64,000 nt of DNA, taken from positions 24,019 through 88,018 of the forward strand of contig ONEB01000008.1 in the NCBI GenBank assembly GCA_900316745.1, written 5' to 3'. Every line of letters starts with the position of its first letter. Positions within the stretch are counted from its first letter, which is position 1. Source of the DNA: an uncultured Eubacteriales bacterium. GTDB lineage: Bacteria; Bacillota; Clostridia; Oscillospirales; Oscillospiraceae. Of the stretch, positions 7,092-16,024 are shown piece by piece. A program made the translations under genes and the position numbers. The notes under the pieces are model-generated. The model ran no database searches. It had not been told where the DNA came from and saw nothing but the letters and a program-made list of their open reading frames with translations.

Positions 7092-8864
7092 ATGAAAAGA
7101 ACACTTGCCCTTTTGATGGCGGTGCTGATGATCGCGGCGCTGCTTCCGCTCAGCGCGGCGGCGGCAAACGGCGAAAAGCTCATTGCCATCACCTATGACG
7201 ACGGCCCGTCTCAGTACACGGCGCAGCTGCTCGACGGCCTGAAGGCGCGCGGCGCGAAAGCCACGTTCTTCATCGTCGGCTACCAGGCGCAGGCGCGTCC
7301 GCAGATCGTACAGCGTGCCTGGATGGAAGGCCACCAGATCGCGAATCACACCTGGGACCATCCTCAGCTGACCAAGCAGAGCGCTGCCGGTGTGCAGAGC
7401 CAGCTCAGCCGCACCGACGCCATGCTTGACCGTGCGATCGGCTTTGACCAGAGCTACATGCTCCGTCCGCCCTACGGTGACTATAACCAGGCGGTCCTGA
7501 ACGCTGCGGGCGTCCCGGCAGTGTTCTGGTCGATGGATACCGCTGACTATAAGACCTCGGACGCGAGCGTTGTCTGCAATCAGATCGTGCGCGCGGCACG
7601 GGACGGCGGCATCTGCTGCATCCACGACACGCACCAGAGCACGGTCGTCGGCTCGCTGCAGGCGATGGACATTCTCAGACAGCAGGGCTACCAGTTCGTG
7701 ACGGTTGAGGAGCTGTTCTACCGCCGCGGCATCACCCCGAAAAACGCCACCATTTACTTTAACGCCTATCCCGGCAGCACTGCGGACAAGCTCTCCGCTC
7801 CCGTAATTTCCGCCGCGGACGGCGCAGCCGGCAAGACCGTTACGATCACCGGCGACAGCCGCACGGCGATCTACTATACGCTCGACGGCTCGCAGCCCAC
7901 GCCCGTGAACAGCACGCGCTACACCGGACCGTTCACCGTGACGAGCTCCTGCACGGTGCGCGCCGTGGGCGTTGTGAAGTGGAACGGCCTGCGCACGGAT
8001 ACCGTGAGCCGCAAGGTGGACTACATCCCCTGCGTCGCGCCCACGCTCACGCTGGGTGAGGGCGGCGTGATCCGCATGAGCACCACGACGCCGAACGCCG
8101 CGATCCACTATACGACGGACAATTCGCCCGCTGCGGCGACCAGCCCTGTCTATGACGCCGCCAATCCGCCCGCTGCGGTGAAAGGCACGACGTATCGCGC
8201 CATCGTGACCGCGCCGGGACTCTATCCGAGCACGGAGTGCATGCTGACCTACACGGACAATGGCTTCTTCCTCCGCGATGTTTCCGTGGGCGACTGGCAC
8301 TATGCGGTGATTGACCGCGCGATCCTTGCCGGACTCATCAACGGCTTGCGGGATGAATACATGGATCCGGATCTCGCGCTCACCCGCGCGATGCTTGTGA
8401 CGATTCTGCACCGCGCCGCACAGCCGGACGGCACATTCCCTGCCGCGAAGTTCACGGACACCAGCAGCGCGGAATACTATGCCGAGGCGCTCAACTGGGC
8501 CGTGGCGAACAAGATCGTGGACGGCTATCCCGACGGCTCGTTCCGTCCGAACCAGAACATCACGCGCGAAGAGCTCTGCGCGATGATGGAGCGCTATCTC
8601 GCCACGCGCGGCATCAGCGGTGACAGCAAGGACGTCCTCTCAAACTTCGCCGACGCCGCAAAGGTCTCCGACTGGGCGCGTCAGAGCGTGAACACCGTCT
8701 GCCAGCTGGGCATCGTGGAAGGCTATGAGGACAATACGGTTCGCCCGCAGGGCTTTGCCACGCGTGCCGAGGCCGTGACGATGGTGCTGCGCGCCGTGGA
8801 TCTGCCCGATCCCGCGCCGCAGACGCCGGAGTCTCCCGCACCGGAAGCGCCTGCCGCAGGTTAA
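7092..8864 (+). CDS. Secreted polysaccharide deacetylase with three SLH domains
   Basis: 590 residues. A signal peptide (residues 1 to about 23, ending PLSAAAA) is followed by a NodB/CE4 deacetylase domain to about residue 220: metal-binding Asp motif AITYDDGPS, HxxxH-type NHTWDHPQL, the RPPYGDYN loop and the C-terminal IHDTH. It should remove N-acetyl groups from peptidoglycan or another wall glycan. Residues of about 235-400 hold two chitobiase-C-terminal-like beta modules (IYYTLDGSQP; IHYTTDNSPA). Three SLH repeats from about 400 to 580 (for example NKIVDGYPDGSFRPN) attach it to the cell wall polymer. The tail is Pro-rich. It is a single gene between its promoter and a terminator. Confidence 0.92.
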   Translation: MKRTLALLMAVLMIAALLPLSAAAANGEKLIAITYDDGPSQYTAQLLDGLKARGAKATFFIVGYQAQARPQIVQRAWMEGHQIANHTWDHPQLTKQSAAGVQSQLSRTDAMLDRAIGFDQSYMLRPPYGDYNQAVLNAAGVPAVFWSMDTADYKTSDASVVCNQIVRAARDGGICCIHDTHQSTVVGSLQAMDILRQQGYQFVTVEELFYRRGITPKNATIYFNAYPGSTADKLSAPVISAADGAAGKTVTITGDSRTAIYYTLDGSQPTPVNSTRYTGPFTVTSSCTVRAVGVVKWNGLRTDTVSRKVDYIPCVAPTLTLGEGGVIRMSTTTPNAAIHYTTDNSPAAATSPVYDAANPPAAVKGTTYRAIVTAPGLYPSTECMLTYTDNGFFLRDVSVGDWHYAVIDRAILAGLINGLRDEYMDPDLALTRAMLVTILHRAAQPDGTFPAAKFTDTSSAEYYAEALNWAVANKIVDGYPDGSFRPNQNITREELCAMMERYLATRGISGDSKDVLSNFADAAKVSDWARQSVNTVCQLGIVEGYEDNTVRPQGFATRAEAVTMVLRAVDLPDPAPQTPESPAPEAPAAG

Positions 8865-8880
8865 AAACCGAAATGATAGA

Positions 8881-8911
8881 AAAACACCGCACGGAAACGT
8901 GCGGTGTTTTT
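8881..8911. terminator. Bidirectional terminator between convergent envelope genes
   Basis: aaaacaccgcac and gtgcggtgtttt pair around a ggaaac loop with T tracts on both strands. It separates the rightward deacetylase gene from the leftward serine hydrolase gene. Confidence 0.9.
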
Positions 8912-8918
8912 CTATCCC

Positions 8919-9857
8919 TTATTGCGCTGCGACGACATCATAAATCGTGCGGGAGAGCACGGCGATGGCGCCGGTGGTCTGCACATCGTTTTGCGAATGA
9001 TTGGAGAGAACGCAGAGCAGGTAGTCTCCGCGCTGCGTGAAGATAATGCCGGCGTCTCCGCAGGAGAGATTGGAGAGATTGCCGGTCTTGTGCGCAACGG
9101 TCACACCCTGCGGGAGATTTGCGGGCAGACGGTCGTTCACGGTCTGCGCCTTCAGCAGCGCCAGCATTTCCGCCGAGGCGGAAGCGCTCACGCATTTGCC
9201 CTCGTAGATCCGGCGGAGGATCAAGGCGCAGTCACGGGCGGTGATATAGTTCTCGGTGCCGTTGTTCTGGAGCATGAGCCGGTTCATCTGCGTGCCGGTG
9301 CAGCCGAGGGAGGCGGCGAATTTGTTCACTGCCGCCAGACCGGCAGCTGCGTCTCCGCTGCCGAGTTGGCGCACGAGCCGGTTGCAGGCGTCGTTGTCGC
9401 TCATGGTGATCATGCCCTTGAGATCCAAATATACCGCGTCGTGCGAGAGCGTGCCGCGCTGAACAGCGTCGTACACCGCGCCCATTACGAAGAGCTTGAT
9501 GACGCTTGCTGCGACGCTGCGCGGATCAGCGTTGTGCCCGCTCTGCGCCTCGGCGTATGCGCCGGTGGAGAGCGATTCATACCAGATGTCCCACACGCCG
9601 CCCTGTGAGGCAATAAAGTCGTTGAGTGCGCGCTGCACGTCCTTGTTGATCTCTGGCGACGGGGAAGCGGACGCTTGCGGCGCGGCACGCTCCCTTGGCT
9701 TCTCAGATTCTGCGGCGGCAGAATGGGACGGCGCATCGTCGGCAGCTGCCGGACTGCGCCGGAGCGAACGGGACGCGAGTATGCCGGACACGATGGCGAG
9801 CACTGCCGCTCCGGCGGCGAGCATCAGCGCCAGGCGGCGCAGAGCAGGTGTTTTCAT
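8919..9857 (-). CDS. Class A beta-lactamase-like serine hydrolase, membrane-anchored
   Basis: 312 residues. An N-terminal helix (about residues 8-30) anchors or exports the protein, then a low-complexity Ala/Ser/Pro linker runs to about 70. The catalytic domain has the three penicillin-binding motifs: SVIK (S118-K121), SDN (153-155) and KTG (257-259). This matches the beta-lactamase2 family, which includes class A enzymes and wall-active D,D-peptidases. I see no clear omega-loop Glu motif, so a transpeptidase/carboxypeptidase-like or antibiotic-binding role is as likely as true beta-lactamase activity. Its ATG overlaps the amidase stop by four bases (ATGA), making it the last gene of a three-gene envelope operon. 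Confidence 0.85.
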   Translation of the reverse strand: MKTPALRRLALMLAAGAAVLAIVSGILASRSLRRSPAAADDAPSHSAAAESEKPRERAAPQASASPSPEINKDVQRALNDFIASQGGVWDIWYESLSTGAYAEAQSGHNADPRSVAASVIKLFVMGAVYDAVQRGTLSHDAVYLDLKGMITMSDNDACNRLVRQLGSGDAAAGLAAVNKFAASLGCTGTQMNRLMLQNNGTENYITARDCALILRRIYEGKCVSASASAEMLALLKAQTVNDRLPANLPQGVTVAHKTGNLSNLSCGDAGIIFTQRGDYLLCVLSNHSQNDVQTTGAIAVLSRTIYDVVAAQ

Positions 9858-10747
9858 GGCGTTCCCTCGCTTTCCAAGCGCGCAAAATAGGCGTCGATGC
9901 CGTCGGCAATGCCCTGCGCGATGCGCGCGCGATAGTCCTCTGCTGCGAGCAGACGGTCCTCGCGCTCATTTGTCATGTAGCCCATCTCCACGATCGTGAC
10001 GGGCATGGCCGCCCAGTTGATGCCGGACATGGTGTCCGTCTCCCAGACGGACTCGCGCACACAGCCGGTCGCGGCGACAAGGGCGTCCAGCACGCAGTCC
10101 GAGAGCGCGCGGCTCTCAGGGTAGAGCGCGGCGTTGTAGGGGTTCTGCGGCGTCATGCAGATCGTCATCGCGCCGCTCTTGCCGGGATCATCGGAGCCGT
10201 TGGCGTGGATGCGCACAAAGGCTTCCGCGCCTGCCGAGCGCGCAATGGCAGCGCGGTCTGCGTTGGAGAGATCGACGTCGTTTGTCTCGCGCGTCATCAC
10301 GACGGCGTAGCCCCGCGCGGTGAGCGCGTCGCGCAGCATCAGGGATACGGCGAGATTGAGCTCATATTCCGTGATGCCCGTGAAGCGCCCCTGCGTGCCG
10401 CCCGTGACACGCGCCTTGGTCTGAGCTGCGCCGGGGCCGATCGGCTCCGGCGCGCTGCTGCCATAGCGCTGGTGCCCCGGATCGATGCAGACGATGTGCG
10501 CCGCACCGACCGCGGGCGTCGGCTCCGGCGCGCTGCTGCCATAGCGCTGGTGCCCCGGATCGATGCAGACGATGTGCGCCGCACCGACCGCGGGCGTCGG
10601 CTCCGGCGCTGCGGTCGGCGCCGTGGTTTCGGCGGGCGTTTCCTGCGGCGGCGCAGACGGCGCGGGAGCATGCCGCGCGCACCCGAACAGCGCAAGCAGC
10701 AGCAGTATGAAAACTGCTGCTGCAATGTGTTTTCCGATCCGGATCAA
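9854..10747 (-). CDS. N-acetylmuramoyl-L-alanine amidase lipoprotein with duplicated catalytic-loop segment
   Basis: 297 residues starting with TTG; the TTGA start overlaps the stop of the zinc-ribbon gene, and no better start is visible. A lipobox (LALFGC, C23) predicts a lipoprotein. After a Pro/Thr linker comes an amidase_3 domain: zinc ligands DPGH, E127 (GITEYEL) and H181 (VRIHANG), with catalytic E254 (TIVEMGYMTN). It cleaves the amide between MurNAc and L-Ala in peptidoglycan. A 26-residue segment containing DPGH is present twice in exact tandem (H66 and H92), encoded by a perfect 78-bp DNA duplication. The second copy runs on into the normal EPIGPGA sequence and is probably the working one. 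Confidence 0.88.
   Translation of the reverse strand: MIRIGKHIAAAVFILLLLALFGCARHAPAPSAPPQETPAETTAPTAAPEPTPAVGAAHIVCIDPGHQRYGSSAPEPTPAVGAAHIVCIDPGHQRYGSSAPEPIGPGAAQTKARVTGGTQGRFTGITEYELNLAVSLMLRDALTARGYAVVMTRETNDVDLSNADRAAIARSAGAEAFVRIHANGSDDPGKSGAMTICMTPQNPYNAALYPESRALSDCVLDALVAATGCVRESVWETDTMSGINWAAMPVTIVEMGYMTNEREDRLLAAEDYRARIAQGIADGIDAYFARLESEGTP
10441..10609. repeat. Exact 78-bp tandem duplication inside the amidase gene
   Basis: The block beginning tcggctccggcgc at 10441 recurs without a mismatch at 10519, and its first 13 bases recur again at 10597, giving two full copies. It is in frame (26 codons) and carries the codons for the zinc-binding DPGH loop. Complete identity over 78 bp means a recent event in the genome or an assembly artefact. 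Confidence 0.95.
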
Positions 10748-11760
10748 TAGTAGGATCCTCCGAAATGGCTGTTTTCGTATGCGATGATGAAGTTGACGTT
10801 GTTCGTCTCAAGGCTAGAGAGCGTCACTTCATTGTATTCTCCCTTGTACCAGCTCTTGCCGGCGAAGTACTCGGCAATCTCCGGCGTCTTGAAGATGCGG
10901 CCGTGGCGGGCGAAGATCTCGTTGCGCGCCAGACACAGCTCGCGCCAGCTCAGCCCCGAGAGATCGGCCTCCGTCAGCGCGCGAGTGGCGCTGTCGGGCA
11001 GGAGATAGTCCGGCTCCGGGGCGGGCTCCTCAGAGGGCTCAGCCGAAGCTTCGGTCTCCTCGGCGGCCGCTTCCTCCTCGGCGGCTTTGGAGGCGTCGGA
11101 CTTGCCGTCGTCCTCGTCGTCCTCATCGCGGGTGTCGGATTCCTCGGTGTCCTCACGGTCTATGCCGAGCATGTCATCCAGCGCGCCGGTGAAAAACAGC
11201 GCGGCGAACGCGGCGACCACGGCGAGCAGAAGACAGATGATCGCGATCCAGAGACCGGTGCGGCCCTTTTGCTGCGTTTTGGCAGCGCGCACGGCCTTGC
11301 CGGTGACGGGCATGTCGTCCATATCCGCGCCGCAGGCGGTGCAGTAGCGGTTGGAGGCCGGAACGGTAGCGCCGCAGCTCCAGCAGACGATCGGCGATGC
11401 AGCAGACGCGCCGGACGCGGCGGGGTTCACGCCTCCGGCGGTCGGCGTTCCGCAGCCGGTGCAGAACGCGTAGCCGTCCGGCACGAGCTTGCCGCAGACA
11501 CGGCAGGGCGTGCCGCTCTGACCGGGACGGGGCACGGCGGTATAGCCGCCGGGCTGCTGCTCGACCTTGCGCGGCTGCTGCACAGGCGCGGCTTTCGCGC
11601 CGCAGACGGTGCAGAAGAGATTGCCCGCCGGCACGTTCGCGCCGCACTGGGGACAGGCCGTGCCGGACGGCGCGGCTTCCGCCTTCGGCGCAGGAGCGCC
11701 GCAGGTGGTGCAGAACAGAGCGTCTTTCGGGATGCTCGCACCACAGGATGTACATTTCAT
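10744..11760 (-). CDS. Zinc-ribbon/YARHG membrane protein
   Basis: 338 residues, started at the ATG at 11760, which follows GGGAGG; a start 18 bases earlier would overlap that ribosome site. Four double-CxxC zinc ribbons fill the first half (CTSCG..FCTTCG, CPQCG..FCTVCG, CRVCG..FCTGCG, CWSCG..YCTACG). One transmembrane helix (IAIICLLLAVVAAFAALFF) near residue 180 is followed by a Glu/Asp-rich stretch and a C-terminal YARHG domain (LCLARNEIFARHGRIF), an extracellular module of unknown function. The topology suggests cytoplasmic zinc ribbons and an external YARHG. It is first in an operon with the amidase and serine hydrolase, which suggests a wall-related signalling or scaffold role (inference). 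Confidence 0.85.
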   Translation of the reverse strand: MKCTSCGASIPKDALFCTTCGAPAPKAEAAPSGTACPQCGANVPAGNLFCTVCGAKAAPVQQPRKVEQQPGGYTAVPRPGQSGTPCRVCGKLVPDGYAFCTGCGTPTAGGVNPAASGASAASPIVCWSCGATVPASNRYCTACGADMDDMPVTGKAVRAAKTQQKGRTGLWIAIICLLLAVVAAFAALFFTGALDDMLGIDREDTEESDTRDEDDEDDGKSDASKAAEEEAAAEETEASAEPSEEPAPEPDYLLPDSATRALTEADLSGLSWRELCLARNEIFARHGRIFKTPEIAEYFAGKSWYKGEYNEVTLSSLETNNVNFIIAYENSHFGGSYY

Positions 11761-11858
11761 CGTATGTGTTCCTCCCATCGATTCCCGTGCTTCAAACGGG
11801 GAGAGTTCGTAACAACCATTATATTACTACCAGAATTCGACAGATGCAAGGGGCGCGT

Positions 11859-12500
11859 TTACAGCCTTGCGATTCCTTTTCGCATCACGGGGATCAGCAA
11901 ACCGCCGACGGCGTTGCCGAGGGTGTTCACGAGGATGAACACGAGCGCCTTTGCGCTCCAGGCGTTCGCCATGGAGATGTAATACATGTTCGCCACGCAG
12001 TGCTCAAAGCCGCAGAGGATAAAAATCGTGACGCCGAAGAAGAGCGAGAGATACTTGCCGATCTGGTGCGGGTGGCGGGCAAAGCCCTCGACCGCGATGT
12101 AAATGAGGATGTTGCAGAAGATGGCGAGGATGAACACGCTCAGAAGCGAGTCTGAGAACTTTACCTCGCACATCGCCGCCGCACGCTCCGTCATGGCTGC
12201 GCCGATGCGGGTCTGATGCTCCAGAAACGCGACACACCAGGTGCCGACGAGGTTGCCGACCCAGATCACGGGGAGCATGGCGGCGAAGTGTCCGTCGTTG
12301 TCGAGCACATAGCAGACCTTGCCCGTAAAGAGGTGAAAGCCGTAGGAGCAGATCACAAAGAGACCGACCGTGAACGCGATCGCGCCGGCGATCTTGCTCT
12401 CCAGCGAGAGAAACGCGCCGCCGCCCAGTGCAATGCAGAGACCGGACAGGATCGCCGAGAGGAAAACGCCGCCCACACCGGGCGTTTTTTTGTCTGTCAT
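11859..12500 (-). CDS. Formate/nitrite transporter family channel
   Basis: 213 residues from an ATG behind GAAAGGGA; a TTG start 18 bases upstream is possible but would contain that ribosome site. Six helices and repeats such as LSAILSGLCIALGGGAFL, FVICSYGFHLFTGKVCYVLD, VIWVGNLVGTW, FILCGFEHCVANMYY and NTLGNAVGGLL match the FNT family, a pentameric channel for small anions (formate, nitrite, hydrosulfide). At 213 residues it is shorter than FocA (about 285) and lacks long termini. The substrate cannot be told from the sequence; no formate or nitrite enzymes lie nearby. It is a single-gene unit. Confidence 0.85.
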   Translation of the reverse strand: MTDKKTPGVGGVFLSAILSGLCIALGGGAFLSLESKIAGAIAFTVGLFVICSYGFHLFTGKVCYVLDNDGHFAAMLPVIWVGNLVGTWCVAFLEHQTRIGAAMTERAAAMCEVKFSDSLLSVFILAIFCNILIYIAVEGFARHPHQIGKYLSLFFGVTIFILCGFEHCVANMYYISMANAWSAKALVFILVNTLGNAVGGLLIPVMRKGIARL

Positions 12501-12533
12501 AGAAATCGTCCCTTTCAATTTGGAAGAGGCGGA

Positions 12534-12561
12534 ACGCCCGCGCGGGTGCGCGGGCGTTTTT
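12534..12561. terminator. GC-rich hairpin between pheT and the channel gene
   Basis: acgcccgcgc / gcgcgggcgt with a gggt loop forms a very stable stem. The T tract lies on the plus side (five T), and only two T follow on the minus strand, yet the only adjacent gene needing termination is the leftward pheT. It may act as a processing or attenuated stop. Confidence 0.6.
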
Positions 12562-12569
12562 ACTTGTCT

Positions 12570-14951
12570 TTATCTGAGGATTGCGTTGTGCTCCGCCTTG
12601 AGCGCTTTCAGCACATTCTGCATGATGGCGTCGGCGTGGTCGTCGGTTAGCGTCTGGTCATCGCTGCGCATGACGAGGGAGAACGCCACGCTCTTGAATC
12701 CCGGCGGGATGGGGGCGCCGGTGTAGACGTCGAAGACCTTGCAGGCCTTGAGCGTCTCGCCGCCGGCGGCGCGGATCGTCGCCTGAAGATCGGCGGCGGG
12801 AATGCGGCTCTCCACCGTCACGGCGATATCGCGCGTCACGGCGGGGAAGCGCGGCAGCGGCTGGTAGACGGGCGTACCCGCGCGCGCGGCGAGCATCGCG
12901 TCGAGCCAGAGCTCGGCGGCATACAGCTCCGCGTCCACGCCGTAGTTCTGCGCGGTCAGCGGGTGGATTTCGCCCACGACACCGAGCGGCGTATCGCCGG
13001 CGTACACCGCGGCGCAGCGGCCGGGGTGGTAGGAGGCGTTCTTCGTCTCGGCGACGAAGCGGACGTTTTCCACGCGCAGACCCCGGAGCACGCTCTCCAC
13101 TGCGCCTTTCATGGCGAAGAAGTCCATGTCCGCGCCGTAGGCGCCGAGGCAGAGCATCTTCGGCTCGTCGGCCATGCCGTCCGGGCGCTTGAAGTAGACC
13201 TTGCCCAGCTCATAGAGCTTCACGGAGGGGTTGCGGTAGTTGTAGTTGCGCGTCAGGATCTCGAGCATCGAGGGCAGCACCGTCGTGCGCATGATGGAGG
13301 TGTCCTCGCCGAGGGGATTCAGGATCTTCAGCGAGTCGCGCAGCGCGCTGTTTGCCGGCAGTCGGATCTTGTCATAATACGACGGGCTGATGAAAGAATA
13401 GGTGATGATCTCATCAAAACCCAGCGTGCGCGCGAGCGCGCCGACCTTGCGCTCGGCTTTCTGGCGCTCGGTGTAGCCGCCGCCGATGGTCTCGCCGCGC
13501 AGGGGCGTGTTGGGAATGTTGTTGTAGCCGAAGAAGCGCGCGACCTCTTCCGCGATGTCGGAGTAGTGCTCCACGTCGCCGCGCCAGGAGGGGACATAGA
13601 TCGTGTCGCCGTCGAGCGTAAAGCCGAGCGAGAGGAGGATGCGGCGCATCTCAGCCTCGGACACTTCCGTTCCGAGCAGACCGTTGATCTTCTCGGGTTC
13701 CAGCTTCACGGTCTTCTGCTCAAAGGCGTTCGGCACGACGTCGATCGTGCCCTGCAGCACCTCGCCGCAGCCCAGCATTTCCACGAGCTCGCAGGCGCGG
13801 TCCACGGCCTCGACGGTGCCCATCGGGTCGAGTCCCTTTTCAAAGCGTCCCGAAGCCTCGGTGCGCATGCCGAGCGCCATCGCCGTGCGGCGGACGGTCG
13901 GGCCGTTGAAGTTCGCGCTCTCGAAGACGACCATGGCCGTGTCGCCCTCGATCTCGGAGTTTGCGCCGCCCATGACGCCCGCGAGCGCGACAGGCTTTTC
14001 CTCGTCGCAGATGGCGAGCATGCTGGGCGTGAGCGCGCGTGCCGTACCGTCGAGCGTCTGGAGCGTCTCGCCCTCTTTCGCGCAGCGGACAACGATCTGC
14101 TTGCCGCCGATGCAGCTGAAGTCAAACGCGTGCATGGGCTGACCGTATTCGAGCATGACGTAGTTTGTGATGTCGACAATGTTGTTGATCGGGCGCACGC
14201 CGCTGTTGCGCAGTCTCTCGCGCATCCACTCCGGGGAGGGCGCGATCTTGACGTTGCGCACCATGCGCGCGGTGTAGCGCGGGCAGAGCTCCGGGGCCTC
14301 GATGCGCACGGCGACGTGGTTTTCGATGCTGTCCTCGCAGCCTTTCACCTCGGGCTTGTGCAGCTTCAGGGGCAGGTTCAGCGTGGCGGAGGCCTCGCGC
14401 GCAAGACCGATCACGCTCAGGCAGTCGGGGCGGTTCGGGGTGATCTCAAACTCCACGACGTGGTCGTCGCGGCCGATGACGACGGCCATGTCGTCACCGG
14501 GCTTCACACCCGGCTCCTGCATGATCCAGAGACCGTCTTCAATCGCGTAGGGATAGTCATGCAGGGTAAGCCCCAGCTCCTTGACCGAGCAGAACATGCC
14601 CTCCGAGGTCACGCCGCGCAGCGCGCCGGTGTGGATCTCCTTGCCGTCAGGCAGCAGGGAATTGTCGAGCGCGGTCGGGATCAGGTCGCCGACCTTCTGG
14701 TTCTGCGCGCCGGTCACGATCTGGATCGGGGCGTCAGCGCCGATATCCACCTTGCAGACCCACAGGTGATCGGAGTCGGGGTGACGCTCCATCTCGAGGA
14801 TCCTGCCCGCGACGACGTTTTTCATCGCGTCGTGCAGGTTTTCAAAGGTCTCCACCTTGGAGCCGGAGAGCGTCATCGCCTCGGCAAAGGCGCGGTCGTC
14901 AACGCCGGAGCAATCGACAAACGTATTCAGCCATTTTCTGCTTAAAATCAT
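12570..14951 (-). CDS. pheT: Phenylalanine-tRNA ligase beta subunit
   Basis: 793 residues, the usual length for bacterial PheT (about 790-800). N-terminal MILSRKWLNTFVD is standard, followed by a tRNA-binding EMAP/OB domain (residues about 40-150, VVAGRILEMERHPDSDHLWVC), the B3/B4 editing region (EITPNRPDCLSVIGLARE), the B5 domain (GVMGGANSEI) and a C-terminal ferredoxin-like anticodon-binding domain (PRFPAVTRDIAVTV). With PheS it forms the alpha2beta2 enzyme that charges tRNA-Phe and edits Tyr-tRNA. It follows pheS after 16 bases and shares its T-box control. Confidence 0.97.
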   Translation of the reverse strand: MILSRKWLNTFVDCSGVDDRAFAEAMTLSGSKVETFENLHDAMKNVVAGRILEMERHPDSDHLWVCKVDIGADAPIQIVTGAQNQKVGDLIPTALDNSLLPDGKEIHTGALRGVTSEGMFCSVKELGLTLHDYPYAIEDGLWIMQEPGVKPGDDMAVVIGRDDHVVEFEITPNRPDCLSVIGLAREASATLNLPLKLHKPEVKGCEDSIENHVAVRIEAPELCPRYTARMVRNVKIAPSPEWMRERLRNSGVRPINNIVDITNYVMLEYGQPMHAFDFSCIGGKQIVVRCAKEGETLQTLDGTARALTPSMLAICDEEKPVALAGVMGGANSEIEGDTAMVVFESANFNGPTVRRTAMALGMRTEASGRFEKGLDPMGTVEAVDRACELVEMLGCGEVLQGTIDVVPNAFEQKTVKLEPEKINGLLGTEVSEAEMRRILLSLGFTLDGDTIYVPSWRGDVEHYSDIAEEVARFFGYNNIPNTPLRGETIGGGYTERQKAERKVGALARTLGFDEIITYSFISPSYYDKIRLPANSALRDSLKILNPLGEDTSIMRTTVLPSMLEILTRNYNYRNPSVKLYELGKVYFKRPDGMADEPKMLCLGAYGADMDFFAMKGAVESVLRGLRVENVRFVAETKNASYHPGRCAAVYAGDTPLGVVGEIHPLTAQNYGVDAELYAAELWLDAMLAARAGTPVYQPLPRFPAVTRDIAVTVESRIPAADLQATIRAAGGETLKACKVFDVYTGAPIPPGFKSVAFSLVMRSDDQTLTDDHADAIMQNVLKALKAEHNAILR

Positions 14952-14967
14952 GTCTTATGCTCCTTTC

Positions 14968-15993
14968 TTAAAACTGTTCGAGGAATCTGACGTCGTTTTC
15001 GAAGATGAGACGCAGATCGCTGATTTTGAAGCGGCGCATGGCGAGCCTCTCCAGACCCATGCCGAAGGCATAGCCGGAGTAGACGCTGGTGTCAATGCCG
15101 CAGCCCTCGAGCACCTTGGGGTGCACCATGCCGGCGCCGAGGACCTCGATCCAGCCCTCGCCCTTGCAGGTGGGGCAGCCCCTGCCGCCGCACTTGTGGC
15201 ACTGCACGTCCATCTCGCAGCTCGGCTCGGTGAACGGGAAGTGGTGCGGACGGAAGCGGGTCACGGTGTCCTCGCCGTAGAGCTTTTTCATCACGGCGTT
15301 GAGCGTGCCCTTCAGGTCCGCCATCGTGATGCCCTTGTCGATGACCATGCCCTCGATCTGGTGGAACATCGGGGAGTGCGTGGCGTCCACCTCGTCCTTA
15401 CGGTAGACGCGGCCCGGCGCGAGCATGCGGATAGGGAGGGGCTTTTCTTCCATCGCGCGGATCTGCATGGGGCTCGTCTGGGTGCGCAGCAGGATGCTGC
15501 TGTCCTCGGTGAGATAGAACGTGTCCGACCACTCGCGGGCGGGATGCCCCTCGTCGGTGTTCAGCTTCGTGAAGTTATAGTCCGACTGCTCGACCTCGGG
15601 GCCGTCCAAGACCTCGAAGCCCATGCCGATGAAGATGTCCTTGATCTCGTCGAGAACGATATACATCGGGTGCTCGTGGCCGACCTTCTGCTCCGTGCCG
15701 GGCAGCGTCACGTCCACGGTCTCGGACTCCAGACGCGCCTGAAGCAGCATCTGCTCGACTTCGGCGCGGCGCTTGGCAATCGCGTTTTCCACCTCGGCGC
15801 GCACCTGGTTTGCCAGCTGACCCATCGCGGGACGCTCCGAGGGATCGAGCTTGCCCATCATCTTGAGCAGCTTCGTCAGCTCGCCTTTCTTGCCGAGATA
15901 CTGGATGCGCAGCGCCTCCAGACATTCGGCGTCCGCTGCGTTCAGGATCGCGTCAACCGCGACGCGCCTGAGCTGCTGCAGCATTTCTTTCAT
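14968..15993 (-). CDS. pheS: Phenylalanine-tRNA ligase alpha subunit
   Basis: 341 residues starting at the ATG at 15993 (MKEMLQQLRR) behind AAGGAG; an open frame upstream runs through the T-box leader and is not coding. An N-terminal coiled coil (about 1-85, containing LRIQYLGKKGELT) is followed by the class II catalytic core: motif 2-like TSPMQIRAMEEKPLPIRML with PGRVYRKDEVDATHSPMFHQ, and motif 3 GMGLERLAM near the end. A CxxC..CxxC insertion (CHKCGGRGCPTCKG) is a small zinc knuckle seen in many Firmicute PheS proteins. It catalyses formation of Phe-tRNA with PheT. Confidence 0.97.
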   Translation of the reverse strand: MKEMLQQLRRVAVDAILNAADAECLEALRIQYLGKKGELTKLLKMMGKLDPSERPAMGQLANQVRAEVENAIAKRRAEVEQMLLQARLESETVDVTLPGTEQKVGHEHPMYIVLDEIKDIFIGMGFEVLDGPEVEQSDYNFTKLNTDEGHPAREWSDTFYLTEDSSILLRTQTSPMQIRAMEEKPLPIRMLAPGRVYRKDEVDATHSPMFHQIEGMVIDKGITMADLKGTLNAVMKKLYGEDTVTRFRPHHFPFTEPSCEMDVQCHKCGGRGCPTCKGEGWIEVLGAGMVHPKVLEGCGIDTSVYSGYAFGMGLERLAMRRFKISDLRLIFENDVRFLEQF

Positions 15994-16024
15994 ACTGTCA
16001 ACATCTCCTTCAATGTTTTTAAAA

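Noticed and set aside
8919-9857. A confident antibiotic-resistance beta-lactamase call
   Set aside because: SxxK, SDN and KTG motifs are present, but the omega-loop Glu motif is not evident and the gene is in a cell-wall operon, so resistance is not supported.
10441-10609. Insertion element or attachment-site duplication
   Set aside because: The repeat is purely internal coding sequence, in frame, without terminal inverted repeats or a recombinase gene nearby.
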